From Haematobia irritans (lineage: Eukaryota; Arthropoda; Insecta; Diptera; Muscidae): 64,000 bases of DNA. Every line of letters begins with the position of its first letter. Position 1 is the stretch's first letter. Both the position numbers and the translations under genes were made by a program. The notes under the pieces are model-generated. The model searched no databases. It was not told where the DNA came from and saw only the letters and a list, made by a program, of their open reading frames with translations. Location of the stretch: the NCBI RefSeq assembly GCF_050003625.1, contig NC_134397.1, positions 277,382,070 through 277,446,069 on the forward strand. Direction: 5' to 3'. This document shows, in pieces, positions 37,227 through 49,059 of the stretch.

Positions 37227-37753
37227 CACCCAAAAAAAAGTGAACGCACCGTGGAAGAAAATGTAGGTTTATTTTAGAAAATTTTAACTAAAATAGTTTT
37301 CTAATTGCAACAATTTAACAAATAAGTTAATATTTTTTGTCAAATTGAAGAAAATTTTTTAAAAATAATTATTTTTTTCTCTTGTTTAAGAAAATCTTAT
37401 ATGTTGAAAGAAAAAATTGGAGTAAAAATATGTTAAAATGTTTTTAGCGCTATACGAAGTTCATGACAGGTACAATTTTAATAAAATTTACTCATTTGAG
37501 AGTTTTATGAAATCAATTTAAGCAAACTTCTGCCATTTTAGGAAAATATGAACTATTTTATTTTTTAGTAAAATTGTGCACTATATTTGTACACAACTTT
37601 TTTTCTTCTTTTTAGTTCACGTCATTAAAGTTAGCAAAAAATTATTCAAAAAAGGAACATTTACTCATATTGTGCAAAATTTAACTAAAATCAACTAATC
37701 GTCATGAGCTAAAATAAAGTTCAGTTGGCATTAGAGCCTCTTTTTTCTGGGTG
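37227..37753. mobile_element. 527-bp MITE, copy 2 (direct duplicate of copy 1)
   Basis: Offset exactly 725 bp from copy 1, same length, and no differences seen by eye. The flanks are duplicated too (ATAACACTA on the left, TAAAGACGTTTTAAAAACTG on the right). This is therefore a segmental duplication or an assembly artefact, not an independent insertion. Confidence 0.9.
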
Positions 37754-37940
37754 TAAAGACGTTTTAAAAACTGTTAACTCTTTTTTCCTTAACAAATGAA
37801 GTATTCGTAAATAATAAAAAAAATATATGTTCCTGTTTTTTAATATGATATCTTTAAATAGTTATTATTGAAAAAATTTATTACAATTTTGTAAATAAAC
37901 CTATATTTTTTCGCTGTGCTCCAAGACCATTCCATCGTTC

Positions 37941-38310
37941 GAGCCACTGTGGTGCAATGGTTAGCATGCTCGTCTTGCAAGCACAAGGTCGTGGGTTCGA
38001 TTCGATAAAAAAATGACTTTCTGATCCTAATATAATTCGAATAAGTGGTTCATCGCAGCCTAGGAGACGTATTTTGCAGCCTTGAGAATACGAATTTTTG
38101 AAAGGGTTTAAAAAAGGTTTGCACAATTCTGTACATTAATTGCCACTTCTCCAGAATATTTGTTCTGGAAAGCCACCGAACTCCAAAAAGATTTGTGAAT
38201 GGTGGTTTAATCCCTCTCAGTAATACTGATGGCCTTGCAGGGTTCCCAATTGTGGAAAGGACTGAATTGTCTAAGTGAGCTTCAGATAACGGACTGCAAA
38301 TAAACTTAAT
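37941..38310 (+). mobile_element. tRNA-derived SINE, diverged
   Basis: The head GTGGTGCAATGGTTAGCATG and AAGGTCGTGGGTTCGATTC are the box A and box B regions. Unrelated sequence follows at about 38005-38160, then the SINE body resumes (CACCGAACTCCAAAAAG, CCTCTCAGTAATACTGATGG) and ends CTAAGTGAGCTTCAGATAAC. The middle may be an unrecognised insertion. Confidence 0.7.
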
Positions 38311-38929
38311 CTAAACAAATTCTAGCGTTGCTATTAAATATACTGGTATGGTAGTAAAGTCCTTGGAATCAATACTTCTTGTAGACGCATTTTCATATAC
38401 GTCGATCAATTTGAAGCCATAGAGTATACATACACTTCATATTAATATTCCTACTCATTTCATCATGCTGCACTTAATACACTTAAATTTCATCGCTCCT
38501 CTCGACATCACCCCATTGAGATCGAAGCCGTATTTTAATTTTTCAAATTAAGTCCATATTAGAGGGCTAAAAACAATTTCCCAAAACAAAAATCATAAAC
38601 ATTTCTACGAGCGTAGTAATAAAAACGGAACATAACTTCACCTTAAACCAATTCAAATTTTATTATTACAACAATAAATTTCATCATTGGATTACACACC
38701 CAAAAACCGAACGGAAATCTCTTAACGATAAACGAAATGGAAAAGGAAAAGTAAAACAAAATTTCGAATTGGCTAAACAAAATAAGTCAGTCATTGAGAA
38801 AATAAAGCCATTATTACGAGCGTATAGATGGTACTTACGGTTTCAAGATCTCCTTATTTACCACTGTTACACTTAATGGGAATTTACATTACGGGAAAAT
38901 ATTTAGCACATTCTATATGGAACAAATAT
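38311..38929. other. No recognisable feature
   Basis: AT-rich spacer. Confidence 0.4.
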
Positions 38930-40190
38930 ATACAGTAGTAAGTTCGGCCGGGCCGAACTTACTACTGGAAATTTTGCATTCAGTTTCAAGCAATTTTCAT
39001 GATCAGCGCGCCTTCTATACCCTCAATAAGTGAAATCTATATGGAGGCCTTACCAAATGGACCGATAAAACTAAATCATATACACTTTGTTATGGGTCTA
39101 AAATGCCAGTATATTTTTAATTTGTGGCAAATCGGATAAAAACTACAATTTATAGAAACTCTAAGAGTTAAATCGGGAGTTCGGTGTAATGGGAGCTATA
39201 CCAAAACATTGAAAGATACACACAGTATTCAGCACATTTAATTGTAGTTCTAGAACCTAGACCGCAAACCGGAGGGCCGGTTTATAAGATATATGGTCCT
39301 AAAATACCTCTAGATTTCCAATTTCAGGCAAAGTACATCTGGAGATCGGTCTGTATGGGGGCTATATCGAAACATGGTCCGATAATCACCATCTCTATAT
39401 TTTCCTAGAATACCTCCAGATTTCCAATTTTAGGCAAATCGGGTAAAAACTATGGATTCTAGAAGCCCAAGAAGTAAAATCGGGAGATCGGTCTATATGG
39501 TGTCTATATCAAAACATGGACGGTACTCACCATTTTCAGCATACGTCTTTAGAGTCCTAGAGTACCTCTAGTGTTCAAATTTCAGGTAAATTGGATTAAA
39601 ACCACGGATTCTAGAAGCCCAAGAATTAAAATTGGGAGATCGGTCTGTATGGGGGCTACATCAAAACATGCACCGATACACCCCATTTTCCGCACACCTC
39701 TTTATGGTCCTAGAGTACCTCTAGATTTCCAATTTCAGGCAAATCGGATAGAAAATACACTTTCTAGACGCCCAAGAAGCAAAATCGGGAAATCAGTCCA
39801 TATGGGGGTTATATCAAAACCTGGACCGATACATCCCATTTTCGGCACACCTCTTTATGGTCCTAAAATACCTCTACATTTCCAATTTACATGGGGACTA
39901 TATCAAAACTTGGACCGATATAGCCCATCTTTGAACCTGACCTGCCTGTAAAAAAAAGACGAATCTGTGCCAAATTTCAGGAGGATAGCGCAATTATTGA
40001 AGACTGTAGCGTGATTACAACAGACAGACGGACTGACGGATAGACGGACATGCTTATATCGTCTTAGAATTTCTCCCTGATCAAGAATATACACTTTATA
40101 TAGTCGGAAATCGATATTTCCATGTGTTACAAACGGAATGACAAATTTATTATACCCCCGTCACCATTCTATGGTGGTGGGTATAAAAAT
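38930..40190 (-). mobile_element. HINE/DINE-like element, family C
   Basis: The 3' end is at the left with a palindrome (38933-38967). Family C monomers follow (GGGAGATCGGTCTATATGG, ACCTCTAGATTTCCAATTTC), with 153-bp phasing visible at 39649 and 39802. The head has GATAGACGGACATGC, CTGATCAAGAATATACAC and CACCATTCTATGGTGGTGGG next to TATAAAAA. The family C head CTTGATCAG is especially close to INE-1 as I recall it. No protein gene. Confidence 0.85.
38933..38967. repeat. Perfect palindrome at HINE-C 3' end
   Basis: CAGTAGTAAGTTCGGCC and its exact reverse complement are separated by one G. In the sister element at 58066 the same place holds only the usual short TTCGGCCGGACCGAA hairpin. Confidence 0.9.
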
Positions 40191-40195
40191 TTAGT

Positions 40196-42339
40196 AGGGC
40201 GCACCGAGAATAAATAAAATAATACGAATTGTAATCACAACTTTCGACTATTTCATTAACTAGAAATGCAGACATTTCGAAAATATGAACAAGTCTCTTT
40301 CGATTTGTACAAATGTCAATATTCTTTTATTTTTTTTTAATTTAAAAACCAAATTAGTATCCGACTGTTTCAATTACTTGCTTTTGACTCTCTCGAATTG
40401 TCTACACTCAAACATTTTGACGTGAAGAAATGTGGATTGGTTTTCAGTGTACCAACGTTCAACGTTTGATTATATATGGAATTTTTCCATGACTACTACT
40501 GAAACCATGGTTGACATTTATACAACACAGTCGATAATTTCCTGCGTACTGCAGATACTGCTGAAGAGGCCATACAAATGTGCGTTTTATACATAGAGAG
40601 GCAATAATTGCATTATGTATTGATAGGGGTCGAATAGAAAGGAAAGATTCAAGTTTTCAGAAGAAATTTATATACATTTTTAATTAATTGAGGAGGGCCT
40701 TCAAATTTTCATTTTTTTTTACAACTGTTAGCACAAGTAAAAAAGAAGAAGTATTGAAGGTTTTAACATTCTAAGAAATAAATCTTAATTAGTAATTAAC
40801 ACAAATGAAATTTCCAAATTCAAACTGGACTATAATTATAAATAATATATTTTTTCAATTAACGTCATTTCGAAGGCCGTCTCCTCCGTTTGAAAGCTGT
40901 TTGGCTTTACGGACAAGAGTCAAAGTCATGGAATATAAAGAAAAGATTTCATTATTGAAAAATTCCTAAGGTCATTGAGATTTTTAATATCATTGATGAC
41001 CAAGTCCGAAGAACTAAATGTATTGACTTCATGTGGTATCTTAGAGACATTCACCACTGGGAAAGTTTTCAAAGATAATTTGGGCAAATATTTCGTACTT
41101 CGTGTCTTTAACAATGCATCTCAGAAATTTGAGAAGAAATTAGTTCACTTTTCAATATTAATTTAGTTCACTCATTCTTTATTCCATTAGTTATATAATT
41201 ACCTGCTTATATACATCTTCTACATATACAACATCCCCAGATAACACATTACAGGTCTGCTAAAATTTCCTTAACAGCTGCTCTTTATTTTATGAATTTA
41301 TTGCTTATTGTTGGTATAAAATAAAGAGGCTTATGAGCCAATGAAGCAAACATCACAACAGCAACAAAAAAGAGAACAGCGGAAATCATTGAAATTTTCA
41401 AAAAATAAAGAAATCAATAAAATACGTGAAAGATTATTTTAAATTGAACAGAATATGGTAAAAGGCCAAGCAATAGAAGTCGACAGTATACCCAAGAGAC
41501 AAGCCATGTGAAAGAAACCTCCACTATACCACAAACACATACAAGGTTTTTTTTTCATTCTGAACACGTTTCGTCTTTTTATTATAACAAATTCATATAA
41601 GAAATGGAAATTTACTTTAACGCATCTTCTGAAGGTTTTAAAAAAATCTTAGCACTTCTTTTTATGCTACGACATGTTAAGTAAAACCGTTTAAGGAGTA
41701 AGAGAGAGAGAGAGAGCGAGTGGGAAAGAGAAAGAAATAAACGTTTAAACCAATGATTGTGGGTAAAGCAACAGCAAACATTGTGGTAGGGTCAGACATG
41801 TAAACGTAGATAATAATTGTGTCCTTATTGAAGCTTACAAGTAAAAAACACAAACTCATATACACGAAGGCGGATGTCATGTAATTGATGCTCATTTAAC
41901 TTTAATTGACAATGACATCGGATATTTATAGATATATATTTTTTTTGCAGTACTACGGGCTTTCTTTCACAAAGAAGAGGATTTTTTTACACCCTAAGTT
42001 TACATTCAAAAAAGTAATGCAATTAAAATGTGACATAGCATTGTAAAGCGGTAACATAAAAATTTTAAAAATATGTATTTAGTGGCATAAACGCCAAAAT
42101 CGTGGCACAAATGCCAACACTTGAAAAAGTGGCACTAAAGTTCCACAACGCTATAACTGCCTGTCACCATTCGCTTCAGAAGTGATTCAATTGGATTTCG
42201 TTTTAACAAAAAACTCGCAGACCACTACATTTTTAAGGACAATTCATGTGTTAGCCAAACAACGAAATTCTTTTGTAGGCAGCCTTTTATAAATGTTTCA
42301 AATCCAAATCTTTCTTCGTTTCTATTTATAAAAATTATT
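40196..42339. other. No recognisable gene
   Basis: AT-rich. A short (AG)n run lies at 41700-41720. Overlapping short open frames near 40926-41166 on both strands have no recognisable domain. Confidence 0.4.
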
Positions 42340-42420
42340 TTAGATTTTTGTTTATTTTAATGGGCTGTTTTGGTCAATATATATAAATGCAAATAAAACA
42401 AGTTTATTTCATCTTTTTTC

Positions 42421-42460
42421 TCGACGTTTCGTCGGCTTTTTTCCGACCTTTTCCAGAGAA
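42421..42460 (-). other. Candidate decayed hammerhead-ribozyme-like motif
   Basis: The minus strand reads CTGGAAAAGGTCGG, an A-rich loop, then CCGACGAAACGTCGA. The GTCGG/CCGAC stem followed by GAAAC and GTC fits the stem II and core of the hammerheads known in Penelope-like retroelements. The canonical CTGATGA box reads CTGGAAA, so it would be inactive or not a ribozyme. Weak call. Confidence 0.35.
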
Positions 42461-42673
42461 TTTTTTATTTGAAATATCTGTAGAGGAAAATTCTATTTAG
42501 ATTTCAGTAATTGTGTATTTTAGTTCTTACTTACAATTGTTTTACATTTGTTTCATTTATAAATTATTAAAACTGGACATCACAAACAATAATAATAACT
42601 AAATAAATAAATAAAATGTAAATATTGCAGCAAAACTTTAAATCTATATCACAGAACTATGTATGTTTACTCT

Positions 42674-44024
42674 TTAAATTATTGCAATGGAATACTGTAA
42701 GTTGGTGTTATCTTTGTCTTCCTTAGTGTTCATTGACGTCTCTATTCTCTGTTGAATGCGTAGGCTCTCCAGTGTATAACGTTTGTTCTCATTTCTCTCT
42801 CTGTCGAGAATTTTAACAGCTTTGAAGTCTATGCTATGGCCACTCTCTTTTATGTGTTGTGCTAAAGCCAGTGTTGCCAAGCCCAAAGGCCAAAAAGCAC
42901 CAAAAATATATTATCAATTCTAACATACCACCTTCCAGCACAAAATCGAAAATTAAATGCTCTACTAAAAAAAAAAAAAAAAAAAAAATTTCCGAAGATG
43001 TATTATAGAACTTTTGTGAATTGAATTTTAAGAAGTTAAGGTGGATATTAAGATCGTGTTTAGGCGCTAAAATAGTCATTTTTTTCATAATTACTTTTCT
43101 TTAATAATTCATTTTAAAGAATACAAACTTTGTGAAAATTTGCTTTTTGGTCATTTCAAGTTATAATAAAATTTGCAGCAAACATGCATAATTTTATGCC
43201 CATTTTTACTGATATAGTTTTCACTTTAGCGGCAAAACTCGAATTTAGTACTCACCATTATGAACCGCTATTCAAGTATACACCTTGATCAGTTTTAATG
43301 CTTTCGTCAGAATACCCTAAATAACATTATTAATTAAAAAATAATCAATACCAACTTCATAACAATCAAATTCTATATTTGGCAACAAATTTGAGTTTCT
43401 TCAGCTCTTGAAAGTCTAATCAAAATTTTTGTATCAATTACTTAATACTGTTCCAACTAAAAAAAGCACCAAAAGCACTAAATGAAAATGCCAGAAAGCA
43501 CCAAGTTGGTGCTTCTTTTGAAAAGGCACCAAAAAGCCAATTTGGTGCTTTTTAGAAATCAAAAAGCACTAAATTTGGTGCTAAAAGCACCAAATTGGCA
43601 ACACTGGCTAAAGCTGTGCTTTCTCTATGTTTGTTGATGTCGGCTTCATGTTCTGCCATTCGTATTTTCAATTGTCTTCTTGTTGTACCCACATAGTGCA
43701 TGTTGCATGTCTCCCTTTCGTTTCCATTGCATGTTAGTTCGTACACAACGTTGTCTAATTGCATTTTGTCTGTTCTGTTTGTTTTTGTTGTAAATAATCG
43801 TTGCAGTGTATCGTTTGATTTGTATGCTATTGTTGTTGTTTCTTCCTCTATTGATCTCAACCAAGTTTTGCATTCCGTCAATTTGGGGATAAATGGGACA
43901 CTGAAAAAAATGTTTGAGTTCTCCATTTGTATTTTTTCTTTGTGAGTTTTTGGATGATGAGTTTTGTTGATTAGTGAGTTGATTAGATGTACTGGAAAAC
44001 TATTTTGTCGAAGAATATTTTTTT
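42674..44024 (-). pseudogene. Penelope-like connector and GIY-YIG endonuclease
   Basis: The upper part (44024-43607) begins in a connector region (ILRQNSFPVHLINSL) and passes through FIPKLTECKTWLRS and FTTKTNRTDKMQ to VVYELTC (the GIY position), NMHYVGTT (the YIG position) and RQLKIRMAEHEADINKH. The frame reaches STALA at the hAT TSD and continues at 42868 as ALAQHIKESGHSIDF and KILDRERN, then YTLESLRIQ. Cysteines and histidines around the two motifs (C...C...H...H) fit the zinc-binding variant typical of Penelope GIY-YIG domains. This endonuclease nicks target DNA to prime reverse transcription. Excision of the MITE and one TSD copy would leave the frame open, so the fragment was little decayed when the MITE landed. 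Confidence 0.75.
42869..43606. mobile_element. hAT MITE with 8-bp TSD
   Basis: The ends are CAGTGTTGCCAAGCCCAAAG and (reverse complement) CAGTGTTGCCAATTTGGTGC. GCTAAAGC is duplicated at 42861-42868 and 43607-43614. Subterminal AAAAAGCACC words recur on both sides. It is 738 bp and contains a poly-A run near 42970. Same family as 26238-26698. Confidence 0.9.
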
Positions 44025-44030
44025 TATTTT

Positions 44031-45665
44031 AATTTTCTCTTTTATCATTTGACCCCCATTTCACGATTTCTTCATATGGATCTAAATTAAGCAAAACAAT
44101 TCTTCAAATTGTTTACCAATTTTTTATACATAATAATTTAATTAAAACACAACTTGTAAGATTTTTCGTAGCCACACTTATTAACATAATACTAATCTTC
44201 ATGCTCGCCGTCTAACACAATAAGAAAAAAAGGAAATGCCCTAATTACATCTATTTAACAGTAACGAGAGAAGAAAAAAACTTGACAATGCTGAGCATAA
44301 CCGACTAAAAAAAGTAAAGCATAAATCACTTGACTGAATTTAAGCAAAGATTTCCCAAAATCAGAGAAAGTTTTCTTTTACCGTTTATCCCATGTAAATG
44401 CGTATAACTTTGCCGCCTATTATCCATTTAGCAAAATATTTAACTGTGTTCTGTATTCAAAGCTCATCCTTCTTCATAGTCCTGGCGTCGCCTTAAGGGC
44501 AAATCTTACGTTTTTTGCCGGGTTTCTGTTGGAATGTTGAATAACAGTTAACAGGTCATTTTGGTACACAAATTAAAATTTATGGTTTCCTTCGTAATTT
44601 ATTGGCGTATTTTGACTTTAACGGCTAAAAACAAAGCAGCTCATGTTTAAATCCATTAAGACGCAAATTTATCTTTTGCTCATTTGCTGATGATTGTCAA
44701 GCGATGGCGAGGATTGCGTGGAGTAGATAGATGATGACGCCGTTTTTTGGTTATTGTTGGGGGAAGGAGGTGTGTTAATGCGATCGTCAACATTTACTCA
44801 AGGTGAAAGCAATTGAAATTAGAGCATTTTTAAAATGCCATTAAATTTGTTTAAAAATTGTTTTGTTACACACAGACAACCGCAGGCATATGTAAGGAAT
44901 TTCCCATGAAGAACTTCAATGAAGATTTGTTGGCTGTTTTCCGAAAAGCAAAAATAAAACATTAGAGAGATATTTTATGAGTTGTTTGTTTAAAAATATC
45001 TAGCAAATGGAATTTCAGAAGTTATGTTGCCATGAATTTCCCATGTAATAGGTCTGCAAAACAACAAAGGAGTCGAGCTGCTTGTTTTAAACTTAAAGAA
45101 ATAAAATATGAATTTAAATTAAAATAGTTTAAGCAGAAAAAGAAAGTGCGTCAAAAGTCGCACTGGTGGAATAATTTACGTCATATTTAAAATTGAGCTA
45201 ATTACACAAACGTTACATTCGAATACTACATAATGTTCAATAACAGTAAGAATAAAATTATTGCCGAATGAGAAAAAATAATAAATAAAGATATAATTTT
45301 CCTCTGCAATTGAAACAATATTTTCCCATTTCAGTTTTGTGTCATTTTGGATTTTTCAAATGAAAGAGAAAAAACGGTTCACATTGATTTATATTTTCAC
45401 TTAATTTGGTTCAGCACATTTATCCACATGTGGCCATTGAAATATTTTCTTGTTGGTGAAATGATTCGTCATGGATACCAAATGTTTGGACTATCGGCGA
45501 GGACAACAATAGATTCAGTCAGACATGCTGGTAATATTGAAATAATAAGTTGTAATCATTTTCTGTTGTTGACATACATTATCAACATTACATACCCACT
45601 GGAACTTATTCGCCCTGTAGGGATTTCATGAACTCACTAAAAATCAAACTAACTTTTTAATAAAC
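44031..45665. other. No recognisable gene
   Basis: AT-rich single-copy-looking sequence. The open frame at 45347-45631 (94 codons) has no recognisable domain. Confidence 0.4.
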
Positions 45666-45667
45666 GT

Positions 45668-46431
45668 CCAGCAAAAAATGTAAGAAGTTCTTCTAAAGGC
45701 ACAACTTTAAAAGCACTTCCAGAAATGTCCTCCCAAGGTTAGGTTAGTTTATGGTCAGCCGGATATCAGGCACACTTAGACTACTCAGTCATTGTGATAC
45801 CACATTGGTGAACTTCTCTCTTATCACTGAGTGCTGCCCGATTCCATGTTAAGCTCAATGACAAGGGACCTCCTTTTTATAACCGAGTCCGAACGGCGTC
45901 CCACATTGGACTGAAACCACTTAGAGAAGCTTTGAAACCCTCAGAAATGTCACCAGCATTACTGAGGTGGGATAATCCACCGCTGAAAAACTTGTTGGTG
46001 TTCGGTCGAAGCAGGAATCGAACCCACGACCTTGGGTATACAAGGCGGGCATGCTAACCATTCCACCACGGTGGCTCCCAAAGATGTTCTTAATTTTAAC
46101 TAGATGGGTAATTATAACTTTGTTTGTTTCAAATAAGTTATAAACTGTATAGGAATTAATAAAATGATAAATCCATTCCAGAAAAATTGCGTTAGCGTAA
46201 GAATGCATTAGAAATAATAAAAAAATATTTATTAGGCAAAATGTCACAAACATTTTGAATTCACATCCAAAACACTGTTTTCGGATCACACCTTAGGGAG
46301 TTAAGCAAAATCAGGGAAATGGCTATTGAAATGGTGGACATTCGTTCTATGACAAGTCCATGTTAAATTTGTCGCTTCTGGATCCAAAGAGAACATTTTC
46401 ACTTCTTTTTTGGCGACTCTTTGTTTGCTGG
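45668..46431 (+). mobile_element. CCCAGCAAA-family MITE with nested SINE
   Basis: The left end CCAGCAAAAAATGTAAG and right end TTTGTTTGCTGG have GT at 45666-45667 and 46432-46433. About 425 bp remain after removing the SINE (45738-46075). The interior matches the copies at 31885, 47803 and 56535. The superfamily is not identified. Confidence 0.75.
45738..46075 (-). mobile_element. tRNA-derived SINE, full length
   Basis: On the minus strand: GTGGAATGGTTAGCATGCCC (box A), GTCGTGGGTTCGATTCCTGC (box B), CCGAACACCAACAAGTTTTT, a body, and a tail ending CTAACC. A short duplication, TCCCAAG (45731-45737) and TCCCAAA (46076-46082), flanks it. Pol III promoter boxes look intact. The tail is LINE-derived. 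Confidence 0.85.
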
Positions 46432-46495
46432 GTAGATTGAGCATTGAGTTCATTGATTTTTATCCAAACCCACTTCTGCTCCATAAATAATGTTT

Positions 46496-47727
46496 TTTTT
46501 TTATACCCTCCATCATAGGATGGGGGTACATTAACTTTGTCATTCCGTTTGTAACACATCGAAATATTGCTCTAAGACCCCATAAAGTATATATATTCTG
46601 GGTCGTGGTGAAATTCTGAGTCGATCTGAGCATGTCCGTCCGTCCGTCTGATGAAATCACGCTAACTTCCGAACGAAACAAGCTATCGACTTGAAACTTG
46701 GCACAAGTAGTTGTTATTGATGTAGGTCGGATGGTATTGCAAATGGGTCATATCGGTCCACTTTTACGTATAGCCCCTATATAAACGGACCCCCAAATTT
46801 GGCTTGCAGACCCTCTAAGAGAAACAAATTTCATCCGATCCGGCTGAAATTTAGTACATGGTGTTATTATATGGTCTTTAACAACCATGCAAAAATTGGT
46901 CCACATCGGTCCATAATTATATATAGCCCCCATATTAACCGATCCCCAAATTTGACCCCCGGAGCCCCTTGGAAGAGCACAATCCATCCGATTCGGTTGA
47001 AATTTGGTACGTGATGTTAGTATATGGTATCCAACAACCATGCAGGAATTGGTTCATATGAGTCCATAATTATATATAGCCCCCATATAAACCGATCCCC
47101 AGGTTTGACCTCCGGTGCCTTTTGGAGAAGCAAAATTCATACGATCTGGTTGAAATTTGGTACGTGGTGGTAGTATATGATATTTAACAACCATGCCAAA
47201 AGTAGTCCATATCAGTCCATAATCATATATAGCCCCATATAAACCGATCCCCCGATTTGCTCTTGGAGGAGCAAATTTCATCCGAGTCAGTGGAAATTGG
47301 TACATTGTGGTAGCATATGGCGGTTAACAACCATGCCTTGCTAGGTCCATATCGGTCTATAGTTATATATAGCCCTCAGATAAATCGATCCCCAATCACA
47401 AAAAATTTGGTCCATATCAAGTTCATAATTGTATATAGCCCCCATATAAGCGACCCCCATATTTCAATTCTGGCTCTTTACGTACCGTGCAAATTCCATA
47501 TCGATTCGTAATTATTTGTAGACTTACCTGTACATAAACTTTTTGTCTAATATATACCACGTAAGGACTAACTCACAATTTAGAAAACGATAAGACGTTT
47601 TAAGATACCACAACCCAAGTAATTCGATTGTGGATGACAGTCTTTCGTAGAAGTTTCTACGCAATCCATAGTGGAGGGTACATAAGATTCGGCCTGGCCG
47701 AACTTACGACCGTATATACTTGTTTTT
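46496..47727 (+). mobile_element. HINE family A, complete
   Basis: It starts TATACCCTCCATCATAGG after a poly-T. The head block TGTCCGTCCGTCCGTCTG and monomers run to about 47460. A GGCTCTTTACGTACCGTGCA junction is shared with 11509-12003. The tail CATAGTGGAGGGTACATAAG, GATTCGGCCTGGCCGAACTT ends in TATACTTGTTTT. The 30-bp minisatellite is absent in this subfamily. Confidence 0.85.
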
Positions 47728-47802
47728 CTTTTGCTCTCTCAAAGACGATGCAGATGTAGGTAAAATAAAGCAATAAAAAGTTGTTATAACCAAACAAAAC
47801 AT

Positions 47803-48706
47803 CCCAGCAAACAATGTCGGATATTTTTGTATGGGCACAACTTTAAGATCACTTCCAATCTTAAAAACAGCACACCCAAAAAAAAAGTGAACCCACCGTG
47901 GAAGAAAATGTAGGTTTATTTTAGAAAATTTTAACTAAAATAGTTTTCTAATTGCAACATGTTACAAATAAGTTCATACTTTTTGTCAATTTGAAGAAAA
48001 ATTTTTAAAAATAATTAATTTTTTTCTGTTGTTTAAGAAAATTTCATATGTTGAAAAAAAAATTGGATTTAAAAATTGTTAAAAAGTCCTTAGCGCTGTA
48101 CGAAGTTCAAGACTGGTACATTTTTAGTAAAATTTACTCATTTGAGAGACTTATGAACTCAATTTAAGAAAACTTCTGTCATTTTAGGAAAATATGAACT
48201 AATTTATTTTTTAGTAAAATTGTGCACTATATTTGTATACAACTTTTTTTCTTGGTTTTAGTTCACGTCATTAAAGTTAGCAAAAAATTATTAAAATAAG
48301 GAACATTTACTCATATTGTGCAAAATTTAACTAAAATCAACTAATCTTCATGAACTAAAATAAAGTTCAGTTGGCATTAGAGCCCCTTTTTTCTGGGTGC
48401 ACAAATCATTTAAATTTTGTTAAAAAATACTAAATCCATTCTAGAAAAATTTCGAATTTTTACATTAAAACATACAAATTATTTATTTGGCAAAATATCA
48501 CATTTTTTTTTAATTCACATCCAAAACACTGAATGCGGATCACACCTTAAAAAGCGATGCAAACTCAGTGTATGTTAACAGCGGTTGAAATGGTGGACAT
48601 TCGTCCTATGATAAGTCCATGTAAATTCATCGCTTGTCCGCTAATTTTACACCAAAAGAACTTTTTTTTACATCCAAAAATAACTTTTTCACTCTATTTT
48701 TGTTGG
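47803..48706 (+). mobile_element. CCCAGCAAA-family MITE with nested 527-bp MITE
   Basis: The ends CCCAGCAAACAATG and CTATTTTTGTTGG have AT at 47801-47802 and 48707-48708. About 377 bp remain without the nested element at 47873-48399. Confidence 0.75.
47873..48399. mobile_element. 527-bp MITE, copy 3
   Basis: Same ends and length as the copies at 36502 and 37227, but with scattered substitutions. The flanks are CA on both sides (47871-47872 and 48400-48401), where the host MITE consensus has TA. Confidence 0.85.
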
Positions 48707-48708
48707 AT

Positions 48709-49059
48709 GAAAAACACGTACACACAGCATTTCTTATTAACCTCGACTTCGGCTCCGACTCCGGAGTCGACTCCAGGTGGTGTAACTAAATCTCATTTTA
48801 ACAGTATTCCAATTGTAATTTTAAGGTGTAGTGTTCCAAAAATAGACCGATATAAGTATTCTATTTCGCCATATGTGTTTATATGTCCTAAAGAATCCTA
48901 ATTTTAAATTTTGATACGACTCGACAACAAATCTCAGCATTTTAGGGAAGTAAAGAACTCTACATTTTAATATCAGGCCAATAAATTAAAATACGACACA
49001 AGACTATATAGAGACCACATCAAAATATGGGTAGATAACAACAATCTCCAGAATATGTA
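48709..49059. other. Spacer with a GACTCC patch
   Basis: About 48743-48775 reads CTCGACTTCGGCTCCGACTC and GGAGTCGACTCC, a small cousin of the GACTCC array at 51395-51480. Otherwise unassigned. Confidence 0.4.

Larger units (their letters stand above)
42340..44030 (-). mobile_element. Penelope-like element fragment, split by a hAT MITE
   Basis: On the minus strand: the connector and GIY-YIG endonuclease coding region (about 44024-42674, interrupted at 43606-42869), then a 3' region to about 42340 holding a ribozyme-like fold (42421-42460). The reverse transcriptase is absent (5' truncation). A second terminal relic with similar text lies at 62440-62560. Confidence 0.75.

Noticed and set aside
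43700..43945. 81-codon plus-strand frame opposite the Penelope fragment
   Set aside because: Shadow of the minus-strand GIY-YIG coding sequence.
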